37,768 nucleotides of DNA from UBA4421 sp002470275 (GTDB taxonomy: Bacteria > Pseudomonadota > Gammaproteobacteria > Pseudomonadales > Azotimanducaceae): contig CAJXDR010000023.1 in the NCBI GenBank assembly GCA_913052345.1, positions 1 to 37,768 of the forward strand, given 5' to 3'. Positions 14,227-22,617 of the stretch are shown here, one piece after another. Positions within the stretch are counted from its first letter, which is position 1, and every line of letters starts with the position of its first letter. Made by a program: the position numbers and the translations under genes. The notes under the pieces are model-generated. The model was not told the origin of the DNA and did no database searches. It saw only the letters and a list, made by a program, of their open reading frames with translations.

Positions 14227-15094
14227 GGCTCGCCGCTCCCGTGGATTTACATCCGGGCAGGCCATGGTGGAATTTTTGGTCGTCCTGCCGTCCTTTATCT
14301 TGCTGCTCTTTGGGTCGATACAGTTTGCGCTCATTTTTTCCGCTAAGACTACGCTCAACTATGCCACCTTCCAGGCAGCGCGTATTGGATCCCTCAATAA
14401 CGCCACCTACAGCGGTATTAGAAAGGGGTTGGTCAGAGGGTTGTCGCCGCTCTTCACGGCATCGGATAGCCGTGACGGACCGGAGGTCTATGCGGACATC
14501 AATGAGGGGGTAGACAGCGGTGGCAACAAGCGGGACGCGACGTCGGAAGTTGATGCCTACGTGCGCATCATTAGGGTGAGCCCGGGTGAGGCGCTGTTTT
14601 CCACTTCGTCCTCGGGTTTTGGCGAGCTAAACGAGGATGGGGCGCTTGTGATTCCTAACCATCAGTTGATGTACCGGGACAGCGACACCAAGTCCAACGT
14701 ATCGATTCAGGATGCGAACCTGCTGAAGATTCGGGTGCAGTATTGCTACAAGCTGATGGTGCCCATTGTGAACAAAATTATTGGCAGCCTGAGCGAGCTA
14801 AACAATACAAGAGCCCGTAGCTCCTATGCGATGTACGAGACGGTTAATGACCCTCGCTTTGCGGATCTGAACCGGGGCTATGCGAACGAGGTGTCCATGG
14901 GAGAGAGGGCTTTGGCGAGCTATGATGATCTGTGCAGCGGGCGGGGCGTTGGCGACAATCGCGGAGCGAGCAGAGAAGGGTTTATGATTTCCTCGGAAGC
15001 CATCGTGCGAATGCAAACGCCGGCTTTCGCGGAGGATGAGAATGAGGTCCTTGGGTCCTATATGTGTGATGGAGATCGGATGGCCTGTCCCTAG
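14210..15094 (+). CDS. tadE: TadE-like pseudopilin (second copy)
   Basis: About 294 residues. The ATG at 14210 is preferred over the one at 14174 because AAGGA lies five bases before it. It overlaps the tadD end by 17 bases. A basic leader (MLRRAKARRSRG) leads to the class III site FTSG/QAMVEF with Glu at +5 and a hydrophobic helix (VVLPSFILLLFGSIQFALIF). The text after it (TTLNYATFQAARIGSLNNA) is typical TadE. The C-terminal half is hydrophilic without a recognised domain. It ends the tad operon; 56 bases separate it from the next gene. Confidence 0.82.
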   Translation: MLRRAKARRSRGFTSGQAMVEFLVVLPSFILLLFGSIQFALIFSAKTTLNYATFQAARIGSLNNATYSGIRKGLVRGLSPLFTASDSRDGPEVYADINEGVDSGGNKRDATSEVDAYVRIIRVSPGEALFSTSSSGFGELNEDGALVIPNHQLMYRDSDTKSNVSIQDANLLKIRVQYCYKLMVPIVNKIIGSLSELNNTRARSSYAMYETVNDPRFADLNRGYANEVSMGERALASYDDLCSGRGVGDNRGASREGFMISSEAIVRMQTPAFAEDENEVLGSYMCDGDRMACP

Positions 15095-15150
15095 GAAACG
15101 CCTGGAGGCCGGGCCAACTTAACTTAATGTAAACAAGAGGAAGTAGAACG

Positions 15151-15528
15151 ATGAGCGATGGCGAAGAAAACAAGGTAGAGGCTGAAAAGTCGGGGTCCGC
15201 TGCTGCGGAAAAGGCCATGGCCGAGATGGCAAAAAAGGACTGGATGCGAATTCTTTATGTTCTGATTCTTTGTGTCTTTTTGTACTTCGAGGTTGTTTGG
15301 GCGGCAATGATTTTGGTCGCGCTGCAGGTTCTGGTTTATTTGGTGAAGGGCGAGCCCAATGAAAAGCTCTCGGGATTTGCCGACAAGCTCGCGGGCGTGA
15401 TCGGCGAGACCGTGGACTACGTCTTATTCAGAACAAGCGATAAGCCCTGGCCCTTTAAGTCCAGCGCCGAAGCGGAAGAGCCTTCGGCAGAGCCAGCGGC
15501 GGAAGGCAGCGAAGAAGAGTCGAAGTAA
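15151..15528 (+). CDS. DUF4389 membrane protein
   Basis: This 125-residue protein has a charged N-terminus (about 1-30), two membrane helices (about 34-62: MRILYVLILCVFLYFEVVWA, then AAMILVALQVLVYLV), the GEPNEKL motif at about 67-73, and DKPWPF near residue 100, all typical of DUF4389. The C-terminal tail is Ala/Glu/Ser-rich and probably disordered. The function of the family is not known. AGAGGAAG precedes the start. It may be an independent unit after the tad operon and ends at a hairpin terminator. Confidence 0.78.
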   Translation: MSDGEENKVEAEKSGSAAAEKAMAEMAKKDWMRILYVLILCVFLYFEVVWAAMILVALQVLVYLVKGEPNEKLSGFADKLAGVIGETVDYVLFRTSDKPWPFKSSAEAEEPSAEPAAEGSEEESK

Positions 15529-15547
15529 GAATCGACTTTTGAACGCG

Positions 15548-15570
15548 TACTAGGGGCTTGGCCCCTAGTA
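15548..15570. terminator. Bidirectional hairpin terminator between convergent genes
   Basis: TACTAGGGGC (15548-15557) and GCCCCTAGTA (15561-15570) form a perfect 10-bp stem with a TTG loop. TTTT follows on the rightward side and a T/A-rich stretch lies on the other side. It sits between the DUF4389 gene and the leftward gene ending at 15565. The stop codon of the leftward gene (15567-15565) lies inside the stem. Confidence 0.65.
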
Positions 15571-16020
15571 TAGGTTTTGCGGCAGCGGCTCTGGAATATG
15601 ATCGTCCCGATCCTCGCTGCTCTCCCGGTGAATGAGGGTCGCGCGTCGCGTCTGCAACACGTCGAAGAGATCACCGTGATAGTTTGGAATCACCTCGGGG
15701 CGAAAGGCGGAGAAGCTGGACTGTTCCTCAGAATTGTCGGCTAGCGCCCAGTGTTCAATGGCGTGCTCTCCGTGCTGGGCCTGCCATGCCTCATAGACGA
15801 TGGCTTTTGCGCTGTCGCTGGGTTCGAACAGCCAGATCACGCGAAGTGCTCCTCGGTTGTCATTGAGGCCCAGTAAATTGTGTTCGATTTCCCAGCTGCA
15901 CCCCTCACTCTTGGCCCGGCCCAGGGCAAAGCCGTGCACGATATTCAGGCGAATAATGCGATAGGGCTGCTCCTTGGATCGGCTGGCGCTGATAACGGGG
16001 AACCCAAGATTCTTAAGCAT
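15565..16020 (-). CDS. Conserved-looking protein of unknown function
   Basis: 151 residues. The ATG at 16020 is chosen because GGAGG lies at ideal spacing before it; an upstream extension to 16077 has no such site. There is no signal peptide or membrane segment, so it is probably cytoplasmic. The text is a mixed alpha/beta pattern with several Trp and His (IEHNLLGLNDN, VIWLFEPSDSAKAIVYEAW) and ends in EPLPQNLY. I do not recognise the family. It follows the coiled-coil gene on the same strand by 77 bases and may be cotranscribed. Confidence 0.6.
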   Translation of the reverse strand: MLKNLGFPVISASRSKEQPYRIIRLNIVHGFALGRAKSEGCSWEIEHNLLGLNDNRGALRVIWLFEPSDSAKAIVYEAWQAQHGEHAIEHWALADNSEEQSSFSAFRPEVIPNYHGDLFDVLQTRRATLIHRESSEDRDDHIPEPLPQNLY

Positions 16021-16097
16021 ATGACCTCCAACCCTTGGTGTTGGTTGTGACTGGCATGGGAGGGCCTCCAGGGCCACGACCGCACACGATACTTTGT

Positions 16098-16838
16098 CTA
16101 AAACGTCGATCCGTCGAGCGGAGCATTTACCCCACCCATGGAATCGAGGACCTTTAATTGTTGTTCCGACAGACGGTCTCGGTTCTTGATGATGTTGTCG
16201 CGGTTTTCCATCGACATCTCATAAGCCTCATTCAGCCGGCTCCGGTTGCCAGCTGCACCGGCCAGCAGCGTGGAGACCTCGCCGTCATAGTTTCGAGCGA
16301 CGGTGAGCAACTGCTCCGTCTGCTCGCGCAGTTTTTGAGCAAAACCCGACTCGCCCAGTTCTGATTCGGGATCGACGTCCTTGCTCTCTATGATTCGCTC
16401 GTTTTCCGCCAGCTGTCTGTTGTTGAACGCGTTGATCTGAACATTCAGGTTATCGATGGTGCGATTGACCTCTTCCAGGGCACCGTTGATCTCCACCAGT
16501 CGACGACTGACGTTCACAATGGCGTTATTCATTTCGCTCTGATGGGCCACAAACTGCAGTTTTGCTGCCGCCGCCAGAAGCTCGTTCTGTTCGGTCGTTT
16601 CGCTGTGGGCATGCAGGAGGGCGAGCCGTGAATGGAACAGATCATCGGTATTCTGTTGAGCCAGATGACGATCGCCCAGGAAGGCCGCTGCGTAGTTACG
16701 CAGAACGAGGGCTCTATTTTCCTCGATCACTGAACGCGCCGCATAGGCCTTGGCAGAATTGCCAGCGGTCTTTCTCTCAAGCTCGTAAAGTACCTGCTCA
16801 GTGGTCTTGTCGGCATAAGCAGAGTCTTGGATTCCCAT
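16098..16838 (-). CDS. Coiled-coil protein of unknown function
   Basis: 246 residues from ATG 16838, which has GGAG at good spacing; thirteen more residues are open upstream without a site. There are no membrane segments. It is almost entirely helical: long stretches rich in Glu, Asn, Arg and Leu with heptad-like spacing (VSRRLVEINGALEEVNRTID, then NVQINAFNNRQLAENERI). The C-terminal segment (NRDNIIKNRDRLSEQQLKVL) is also helical. Resemblance to bacterial signalling coiled coils is weak and I name no family. It probably forms a rod-like dimer in the cytoplasm. Confidence 0.6.
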   Translation of the reverse strand: MGIQDSAYADKTTEQVLYELERKTAGNSAKAYAARSVIEENRALVLRNYAAAFLGDRHLAQQNTDDLFHSRLALLHAHSETTEQNELLAAAAKLQFVAHQSEMNNAIVNVSRRLVEINGALEEVNRTIDNLNVQINAFNNRQLAENERIIESKDVDPESELGESGFAQKLREQTEQLLTVARNYDGEVSTLLAGAAGNRSRLNEAYEMSMENRDNIIKNRDRLSEQQLKVLDSMGGVNAPLDGSTF

Positions 16839-17055
16839 AGTTATCTCCGTAACTTCATAGGCGAATGGTCTCCCCAACGGTTAGCTGCTTTGTGACAAAA
16901 ACCCTGCAGCCGCTGAGACCCGGGGGACAGAATAATTAGCCCCTGGTTTATCGATGAGTTTACTGCCATATACTGGGGAATGTAATCAATATCTGGCTGT
17001 TATCCCCTGACTATTGGGGAATCGATGGCGTTTATGGTTTAGCAAGAGAACAGAT

Positions 17056-17676
17056 ATGTCCTTTTATCAACGAAAAATCCTACCTCACGTAATCAACTGC
17101 GCGTGCGGTCAGCCCGCCATCGCGGTGCAGCGATCCCGCGTGGTGCCCCAGGCCGCCGGTCAGGTCCTTGAACTGGGGATTGGTACCGGCCTCAATGCCC
17201 AGCATTATGATCCCGACCAGGTAGAGCACGTTATTGGGCTAGACCCCAGCGTTGAGAGCTGGTCCATGGCGGAGCCGAAAATGCGCCAGCAGGACATCGC
17301 CTTTGAGTACATAGCCGGGAGCGCTGAAGACATACCCTTGGCCAGTGCGTCAGTCGACAGCGTGGTTCTAACCTACACCCTGTGCACCATTCCTGAGCCC
17401 GAACGCGCCCTGAGAGAGGTTGCTCGGGTACTGAGGGCGGAGGGTCGTGTGTTGATCGCCGAACATGCTCGCTCTCCGGATGCCGGGATAGCCCGGTGGC
17501 AGGACCGTTTGGATGGCCCCTGGGGCCGTATCGCCGGCGGCTGCCATCTTAACCGAGACATTCGCGGGCTCTTAGATCAAAGCCCGCTTAGGGTGACTCA
17601 TTGGGACAGTCGCTACCTACCCAAGACCCCCAAAATCGCTGGATTTAACGTCTGGGGAGAGGCGCGGCTGGCTTAA
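17056..17676 (+). CDS. Class I SAM-dependent methyltransferase
   Basis: 206 residues from ATG 17056 (AAGAGAA upstream). A Rossmann-type methyltransferase: motif I LELGIGTGLN at about 37-46, an acidic residue ending the next strand (IGLDPS, about 61), SAEDIPLASASVDSVVLT at about 86-103, and the post-motif block PEPERALREVARVLRAEGRV. This matches the type 11 methyltransferases. The N-terminus (MSFYQRKILPHVINCACG) resembles small METTL7-like bacterial enzymes. The substrate is unknown. It converges on the GST gene with an eleven-base gap. Confidence 0.82.
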   Translation: MSFYQRKILPHVINCACGQPAIAVQRSRVVPQAAGQVLELGIGTGLNAQHYDPDQVEHVIGLDPSVESWSMAEPKMRQQDIAFEYIAGSAEDIPLASASVDSVVLTYTLCTIPEPERALREVARVLRAEGRVLIAEHARSPDAGIARWQDRLDGPWGRIAGGCHLNRDIRGLLDQSPLRVTHWDSRYLPKTPKIAGFNVWGEARLA

Positions 17677-17687
17677 CGGGGTGGAGG

Positions 17688-18299
17688 CTACTGCGTCTCG
17701 ATGGCGATTTTAAAGGCTGGCCGCTGGCTCACCCGAGTGACATAGGCCTTGAGGGCGCTCATGTCATCGGACACACATCCCAGACGATTGGCCATAAAGC
17801 AGGCATGCCCGAGCATGATATCCGCTGCGGAAAAGTCTCCGATCAGGTACTCACGGCCCTCCAGCGCGTCGTTCACCGGCCCTAGAGCCTTGGTCAGCAG
17901 TCGCTGGGCCTGGCCCAGCGCGGTCTCATCCCGCCGATCTAGCGGCAGCAGCAGGGTCTGAACGACGATGGTATTCACGGGAGGCATGACCATGCCCTCG
18001 CAGTAATGGAACCACTGCAAAAATTCCGGGAAGAGCGGGTCGTTCACCTCTGGCTTGAGGCCCCCGTTTTTGTGTCTGGCAAGAACGTATTCCACGATAG
18101 CGCCGGATTCATAGAGGCTGACCTCTCCGTCGTCCAGGACGGGCACCCGCCCAAGGGGGTGCCGCGCGCGGTGGGCCTCAGACTTGAGGTCGCTGGGGTG
18201 GAAGGCCATTTGGTTCAGCTCATAGGGCAGTGAGAGCTCTTCAAGCAGCCAAAGGATGCGGCCAGCACGGGAATTAGGGGCGAAGTGTAGGGTCAGCAT
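17688..18299 (-). CDS. Glutathione S-transferase family protein
   Basis: 203 residues. The N-terminal thioredoxin-like domain (1 to about 80) shows FAPNSRAGRILWLLEELSLP, the cis-Pro strand GRVPVLDD and the glutathione gamma-Glu contact LYESGAIVEYVL. The C-terminal helical domain (about 88-200) has the usual AADIMLGHACF pattern. The likely catalytic residue is Ser10 in NSRAG rather than Tyr, in line with beta/theta-like bacterial GSTs. Such enzymes conjugate or reduce electrophiles with glutathione. GGAG precedes the ATG. It lies 124 bases downstream of mmsB on the same strand. Confidence 0.85.
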   Translation of the reverse strand: MLTLHFAPNSRAGRILWLLEELSLPYELNQMAFHPSDLKSEAHRARHPLGRVPVLDDGEVSLYESGAIVEYVLARHKNGGLKPEVNDPLFPEFLQWFHYCEGMVMPPVNTIVVQTLLLPLDRRDETALGQAQRLLTKALGPVNDALEGREYLIGDFSAADIMLGHACFMANRLGCVSDDMSALKAYVTRVSQRPAFKIAIETQ

Positions 18300-18423
18300 G
18301 TTGCGCTCCAGTGATAAATCGTTGGTCTTTTTCCAGGGCGATAAGCATAGGCGTTTAGCATGGTTGGGCCAAGCTCTCGCCGCCTAACCAGACGCTGGCC
18401 AGCGATCTTAGGCCTGGCAACGA

Positions 18424-19338
18424 CTAGGCCGAGTCTTCCTCAATGGGTGATGTTGAACCTTCGAGCTGCTGCATGACCACCGAGAAATCCTTGGCGCTCA
18501 GCCCCGCTTCAGCCAGGCGCTGGTAACGGGCATGGGCCGCCAGGCCAAATGGAATGGGTGCCCCGGAAGCAGCCGCGGCATCCCGCGCCAGCCTCAGGTC
18601 TTTGAGCATCATGGCCACGGCGAAGCCTGGCTCATACTGCCGATTGGAGGGTGCGCTGGGCACCGGCCCCGGCGCCGGGCAATAGGCCGTCATAGACCAG
18701 CACTGTCCAGAGGCCTTGGATGCAATATCGAAGAAAGTCTGGCTTTCCAGGCCGAGTTTTTCAGCCAGATTGAAGGCCTCGCAGGTGGCAATCATGGAGA
18801 TGCCAAGCAGCATATTGTTCGCGCACTTGGCGGCCTGACCGTTGCCCGACCTGCCAGCATGGAAAATATTTTTGCCCATAGAGCCCAAGGTGACTCTGGC
18901 CCGCTCAAAGGCAGCCTCCGAGCCCCCAACCATAAAGGTTAGCGTCCCGGCCTGGGCGGCAGCGACGCCGCCGGATACGGGGGCATCCAAGCAGTCAAAG
19001 CCGGCTGCCTGGACGCGCGTAGCGGCGTCTCGGGCTTCACCTACAGAAATGGTTGAGCAATCGATGAGCAGCGCGGTCCGTGGCGCGTGGGCGAGGACTC
19101 CCTGGTCTCCAAAATAGACGCTGTGGACGTGCTTGCCTGCCGGCAGCATGGTGATCACGACGTCACAGCCCGCCACCGCGCTGGCGATATCCAGTGCCGG
19201 GGTAGCGCCAGCGGCCACCGCCTGATCCACCGCCTCTGGATTAAGATCGTAGGCGCGAACAGGATGTCCGCTGCTGACCAAGTTGGCGCACATGCCGCCG
19301 CCCATATTGCCTAAGCCGATAAATGCTAGGTGACTCAT
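18424..19338 (-). CDS. mmsB: 3-hydroxyisobutyrate dehydrogenase
   Basis: This 304-residue member of the beta-hydroxyacid dehydrogenases shows the nucleotide-binding FIGLGNMGGGM (5-15), the substrate-binding signature DAPVSGGVAAAQAGTLTFM (about 118-136), and the catalytic Lys in GQAAKCANNMLLGISM (about 166-181). The text agrees with MmsB rather than tartronate-semialdehyde reductase (VITMLPAGKHVHSVY; QCWSMTAYCPAPGPVPSAP). The reaction is the NAD-dependent oxidation of 3-hydroxyisobutyrate to methylmalonate semialdehyde in valine catabolism. It follows dgoD by 37 bases with its own GGAGG, so it may be cotranscribed with the broken gene. The C-terminal tail is slightly extended. Confidence 0.88.
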   Translation of the reverse strand: MSHLAFIGLGNMGGGMCANLVSSGHPVRAYDLNPEAVDQAVAAGATPALDIASAVAGCDVVITMLPAGKHVHSVYFGDQGVLAHAPRTALLIDCSTISVGEARDAATRVQAAGFDCLDAPVSGGVAAAQAGTLTFMVGGSEAAFERARVTLGSMGKNIFHAGRSGNGQAAKCANNMLLGISMIATCEAFNLAEKLGLESQTFFDIASKASGQCWSMTAYCPAPGPVPSAPSNRQYEPGFAVAMMLKDLRLARDAAAASGAPIPFGLAAHARYQRLAEAGLSAKDFSVVMQQLEGSTSPIEEDSA

Positions 19339-19375
19339 CTCTGTCCTCCGTCATTGGCTCCACTTATACCCGGCG

Positions 19376-20524
19376 CTACCACTCTGCAAGACTGCCGTCG
19401 GCATGACGCCATATGGGGTTTCGCCAGCGATGTCCCGTGGCCGCAGCCGCCCTGACCTGAGTCTCGTCGATCTCAATACCCAGTCCGGGCCCCTGGGGAA
19501 TCTGAACGAAGCCCTGGTCGAAGCGAAGCACTTCCGGGTTCATTAGGTAGCGGGTGAGGTCATTCTCTCGGTTGTAGTGAATGCCCTGGCTTTGCTCCTG
19601 AATAAAGGCAAGTTGGCAGACTGCATCCACCTGTAGGCAGGAAGCGAGAGCGATGGGCCCAAGGGGGCAGTGGGGGGCCAGGGCTACGTCCCAGGATTCA
19701 GCCATATCGGCAATGCGCTTACATTCGCTGATCCCCCCGGCGTGCGACAAGTCGGGCTGAATAATGTCGGCAGCGCCCAGGGTGAGCACGCGTTTGAAGT
19801 CGTAGCGTGAGAATAGGCGTTCCCCGGTGGCAATGGGAATATGCGTCTGTCGGCGAAGTGCCGCCATAGTCTCCAGATGCTCTGAAAGCACGGGTTCTTC
19901 GATAAAGAAGGGGCGGTAGGGCTGGATGGCCTCAATCAGGACCTTGGCCATGGGCGCATGAACCCGGCCATGAAAGTCTACGGCGATGTCCAGGTTGTTG
20001 CCCACCACATCCCGCAGTCGCGCGATGCGCTCCACGGCGGCGTCCACCTGACGCATCTGATCGACCACCTGCATCTCTTCGGTAATGTTCATCTTCGTGG
20101 CGCTAAAACCGTCCTCTATGGCCCGCTTGGCGGAGGCTTCGATATCCCCGGGTCGATTACCACCGACCCAGGCGTAAACCCGGATTCGATCGCGTACCTG
20201 GCCGCCCAACAGTTGGTGGACGGGCGTCCGGTGATACTTACCCTTGATATCTCAGAGCGCCTGATCAATGCCTGCCAGGGCACTCATCAGGATCGGACCG
20301 CCTCGGTAAAAGCCGCCTCGGTAGAGCCGCTGCCAATGCTTCTCGATCTGCAAAGGATCTTCACCGATCAAATAATCGGCCAGCTCTTTTACCGCAGCGG
20401 AAACTGTTTCAGCACGGCCCTCGATGACCGGTTCTCCCCAGCCGATCAGGCCTTCATCGGTTTCGATTTTTAGAAATAACCAACGAGGGGGCACCAAGAA
20501 GGTTTCTAGCGACGTAATTTTCAA
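19376..20524 (-). pseudogene. dgoD: D-galactonate dehydratase with in-frame TGA in place of a conserved Trp
   Basis: Read through, the frame gives 382 residues, the normal DgoD length, beginning with MKITSLETFLVPPRWLFLKI from a TTG start preceded by GGGAGG. Enolase-superfamily features are intact: VDFHGRVHAPMAKVL, FIEEPV, ATGERLFSRYDFK, QPDLSHAGGISE, LAPHCPLGP and the closing WRNPIWRHADGSLAEW. Codon 91 (20254-20252) is TGA in GIDQAL*DIKG, where DgoD proteins have Trp (ALWDIKG). One C-to-T change on the plus strand at 20252 explains it; no frameshift is present. DgoD would convert D-galactonate to 2-dehydro-3-deoxygalactonate. The gene is either freshly inactivated or affected by a base-call error. 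Confidence 0.85.
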
Positions 20525-20561
20525 TGGGCCTCCCGTTCCCCGCTAGGGGTGCGAATGTAAA

Positions 20562-20594
20562 CGGTCACGATTGCTCTGGTCGGTAATGTGACCG
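20562..20594. promoter_or_regulatory. Inverted repeat between dgoD and the sulfatase gene, possible operator
   Basis: CGGTCAC (20562-20568) and GTGACCG (20588-20594) are perfect 7-base inverted arms with centres 26 bases apart. They sit between the divergent dgoD (start 20524) and sulfatase (start 20711) genes. A dimeric regulator could bind across such arms, but the spacing is wide and no regulator gene is adjacent. Confidence 0.3.
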
Positions 20595-20710
20595 AAGTGC
20601 CGATGCGGGTGCAAGTTTGTGGCCTCGCTCAGGGTGCTGGATGTCAATCTAATGGCTGTCATTACTTTTTGAGATAGGATAGGGTAGTCTGGAATGAGGA
20701 GAGAGATCAG

Positions 20711-22393
20711 ATGTGGCGTTGGAGCCTAATGTTGCTGGCGTTGATTTCGTTGGCTGGCGCGGCTTGGCAGTATCGTATCGAAATGGTGGTCAAGGTGACC
20801 CCCTTTGTCAGAGGGGTACTCAGTCCCATTGCTGAAAATCAGCCCATAGTCTGGCCTCAGGAGCCTACCGTTGGCCAAGCGGCACCCGACTCGCGTCCGC
20901 CTAATATCATTCTCATCCTCACCGACGATATGGGTTTCAACGATATCTCCCTCTACAACGGCGGCGCTGCCGATGGCAGTCTGAAGACTCCCAGCATTGA
21001 TGCCCTGGCCCAGCAGGGGGTGAGTTTTAGTCATGGCTATGCGGCTAATGCGGTCTGTGCCCCCACCCGAGCCACGCTGCTGACCGGGCGCTACTCCACG
21101 CGCTTTGGCTTCGAATTTACGCCCATCTTCAAACTGGGGCCCACTATCTTCAAGTGGATGAATGAACTGGAACCACCAACCCTGCCCGTGGAAATCAACG
21201 TTGCCGCAGCCAGGGCCCTGCCCGGCATCGAGGCCTTGGGGATGCCCGGTGAAGAGATCACCATTGCCGAGGTGCTCAGAGACAGAGGCTATTACACCGC
21301 GCATATCGGTAAGTGGCATCTGGGCGGGATGCCGGGCATGCGCCCAGAAGACCAAGGATTCGACGACTCTCTCTATATGGCGGGCACCCTCTATTTGCCC
21401 GAGGCCCATCGGGATGTGGTTAACGCTAAACGAGAGAAGGACCCCATTGAGCGTATGGTGTGGGCGACGGGTCGATACGCGGCTCAGTTCAACGGAGGAC
21501 CCCTGTTTCAGCCCGAAGGCTACCTTACCGATTACTTTTCACGGGAGGCGGTTAAGGTCATAGAAGCCAACGGCCATCGTCCCTTTTTTCTTTATCTCGC
21601 CCATTGGGGCATCCACAATCCGCTGCAGGCCACACGTGAGGACTATGCACGTTTCAGCCACATCGAGGATCACCACCTGCGGGTGTATGCGGCCATGACC
21701 CATGCGCTAGACCGCGGTGTTGGCATGCTGACGGCAGCCCTGGAAGCGCAGGGACTGGCGGACAATACTCTGATTGTATTCACCAGCGATAATGGCGGTG
21801 CCGACTACATTGGCTTGCCCGACATCAACCAGCCCTTCAGAGGATGGAAGCTGACCCATTTTGAGGGCGGCATTCACGTACCCTTCATGGCCAAGTGGCC
21901 TGCGCGTATTCCTCAGGGAACACGCTATGCAGAGCCCGTTCACCACATTGATGTTTTTCATACGCTGGCAGCGGCAGCGGGGGCCGAGATCCCCGGTGAC
22001 CGCAAGCTGGACGGGGTGAATCTCCTGCCCTATGTGACTGGCGAGGCGGGGGGTCGACCCCACGAGACCCTTTTTTGGCGTGAGGGACATCAGCAAACGG
22101 TCTGGCATCAGGGCTGGAAGCTGATTCGTGCGGAGCATCCGGCCCAGGCCCCAGGGGATGCGGCCTCCGAACGCGTTTGGCTGTTTCATCTGGCGCAGGA
22201 CCCAACGGAACAGGTGAACCTAGCTCAGGACAGGCCGGACAAGGTCCAAGCGCTGAAAGCCCTGTTGGCTGCGCATAATGCAGAGCAGGCGGAGCCGCTT
22301 TGGCCCAGCGTGATCAATGCCCCAATCCGCGTGGATAAGGTTGGGGATCAGCCCTATGTAGAGGGTGATGAATATATCTATTGGCCAAACTAA
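20711..22393 (+). CDS. Secreted or membrane-anchored sulfatase
   Basis: This 560-residue protein has an N-terminal hydrophobic segment (about 3-20, no clear cleavage site). The sulfatase core begins at PNIILILTDDMGFNDISLYN with metal-binding Asp72-Asp73. The formylglycine motif is C116-A-P-T-R followed by ATLLTGRYS, so Cys116 would be converted to formylglycine by an FGE-type maturase encoded elsewhere. Later blocks are AHIGKWHLGG, FLYLAHWGIHNPLQA, the second metal site FTSDNGGADY and the HVPFMAKWPARI block. It hydrolyses sulfate esters, probably in the periplasm; the substrate is unknown. AGGAGAG lies at good spacing. It is followed rightward by the alcohol dehydrogenase after 224 bases without another gene. 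Confidence 0.88.
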   Translation: MWRWSLMLLALISLAGAAWQYRIEMVVKVTPFVRGVLSPIAENQPIVWPQEPTVGQAAPDSRPPNIILILTDDMGFNDISLYNGGAADGSLKTPSIDALAQQGVSFSHGYAANAVCAPTRATLLTGRYSTRFGFEFTPIFKLGPTIFKWMNELEPPTLPVEINVAAARALPGIEALGMPGEEITIAEVLRDRGYYTAHIGKWHLGGMPGMRPEDQGFDDSLYMAGTLYLPEAHRDVVNAKREKDPIERMVWATGRYAAQFNGGPLFQPEGYLTDYFSREAVKVIEANGHRPFFLYLAHWGIHNPLQATREDYARFSHIEDHHLRVYAAMTHALDRGVGMLTAALEAQGLADNTLIVFTSDNGGADYIGLPDINQPFRGWKLTHFEGGIHVPFMAKWPARIPQGTRYAEPVHHIDVFHTLAAAAGAEIPGDRKLDGVNLLPYVTGEAGGRPHETLFWREGHQQTVWHQGWKLIRAEHPAQAPGDAASERVWLFHLAQDPTEQVNLAQDRPDKVQALKALLAAHNAEQAEPLWPSVINAPIRVDKVGDQPYVEGDEYIYWPN

Positions 22394-22617
22394 CGCTGCC
22401 CTAATCCAATGTGGAGACCCGGGAGCAATCGGAGATGCAGGCTCTGGGCTGCACCGCACGCCCGCCGTGGAAAGGACTCTATTGAGGTCTCATTGGCGGA
22501 CCCTTAAACTCCCCCGTGGCCGTGAATTTTTTGTGAAAATAAAGGGGCGCCTGGCAAGGCGGTATTTTCCCGAAGGTGTTTTAGGTATCTTCGAATAAGA
22601 ATTGAGAGGGAGAGGGG

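Noticed and set aside
20252..20254. Reading the dgoD TGA as selenocysteine
   Set aside because: The site is a conserved structural Trp in a non-redox enzyme, and no Cys homologue is known to me at this position; nonsense or base error is simpler.
20252..20254. Genetic code with TGA as Trp
   Set aside because: Other genes in the window end in TGA (for example the hydrolase at 27620 and the acyl-CoA synthetase at 34774), so TGA is a normal stop here.
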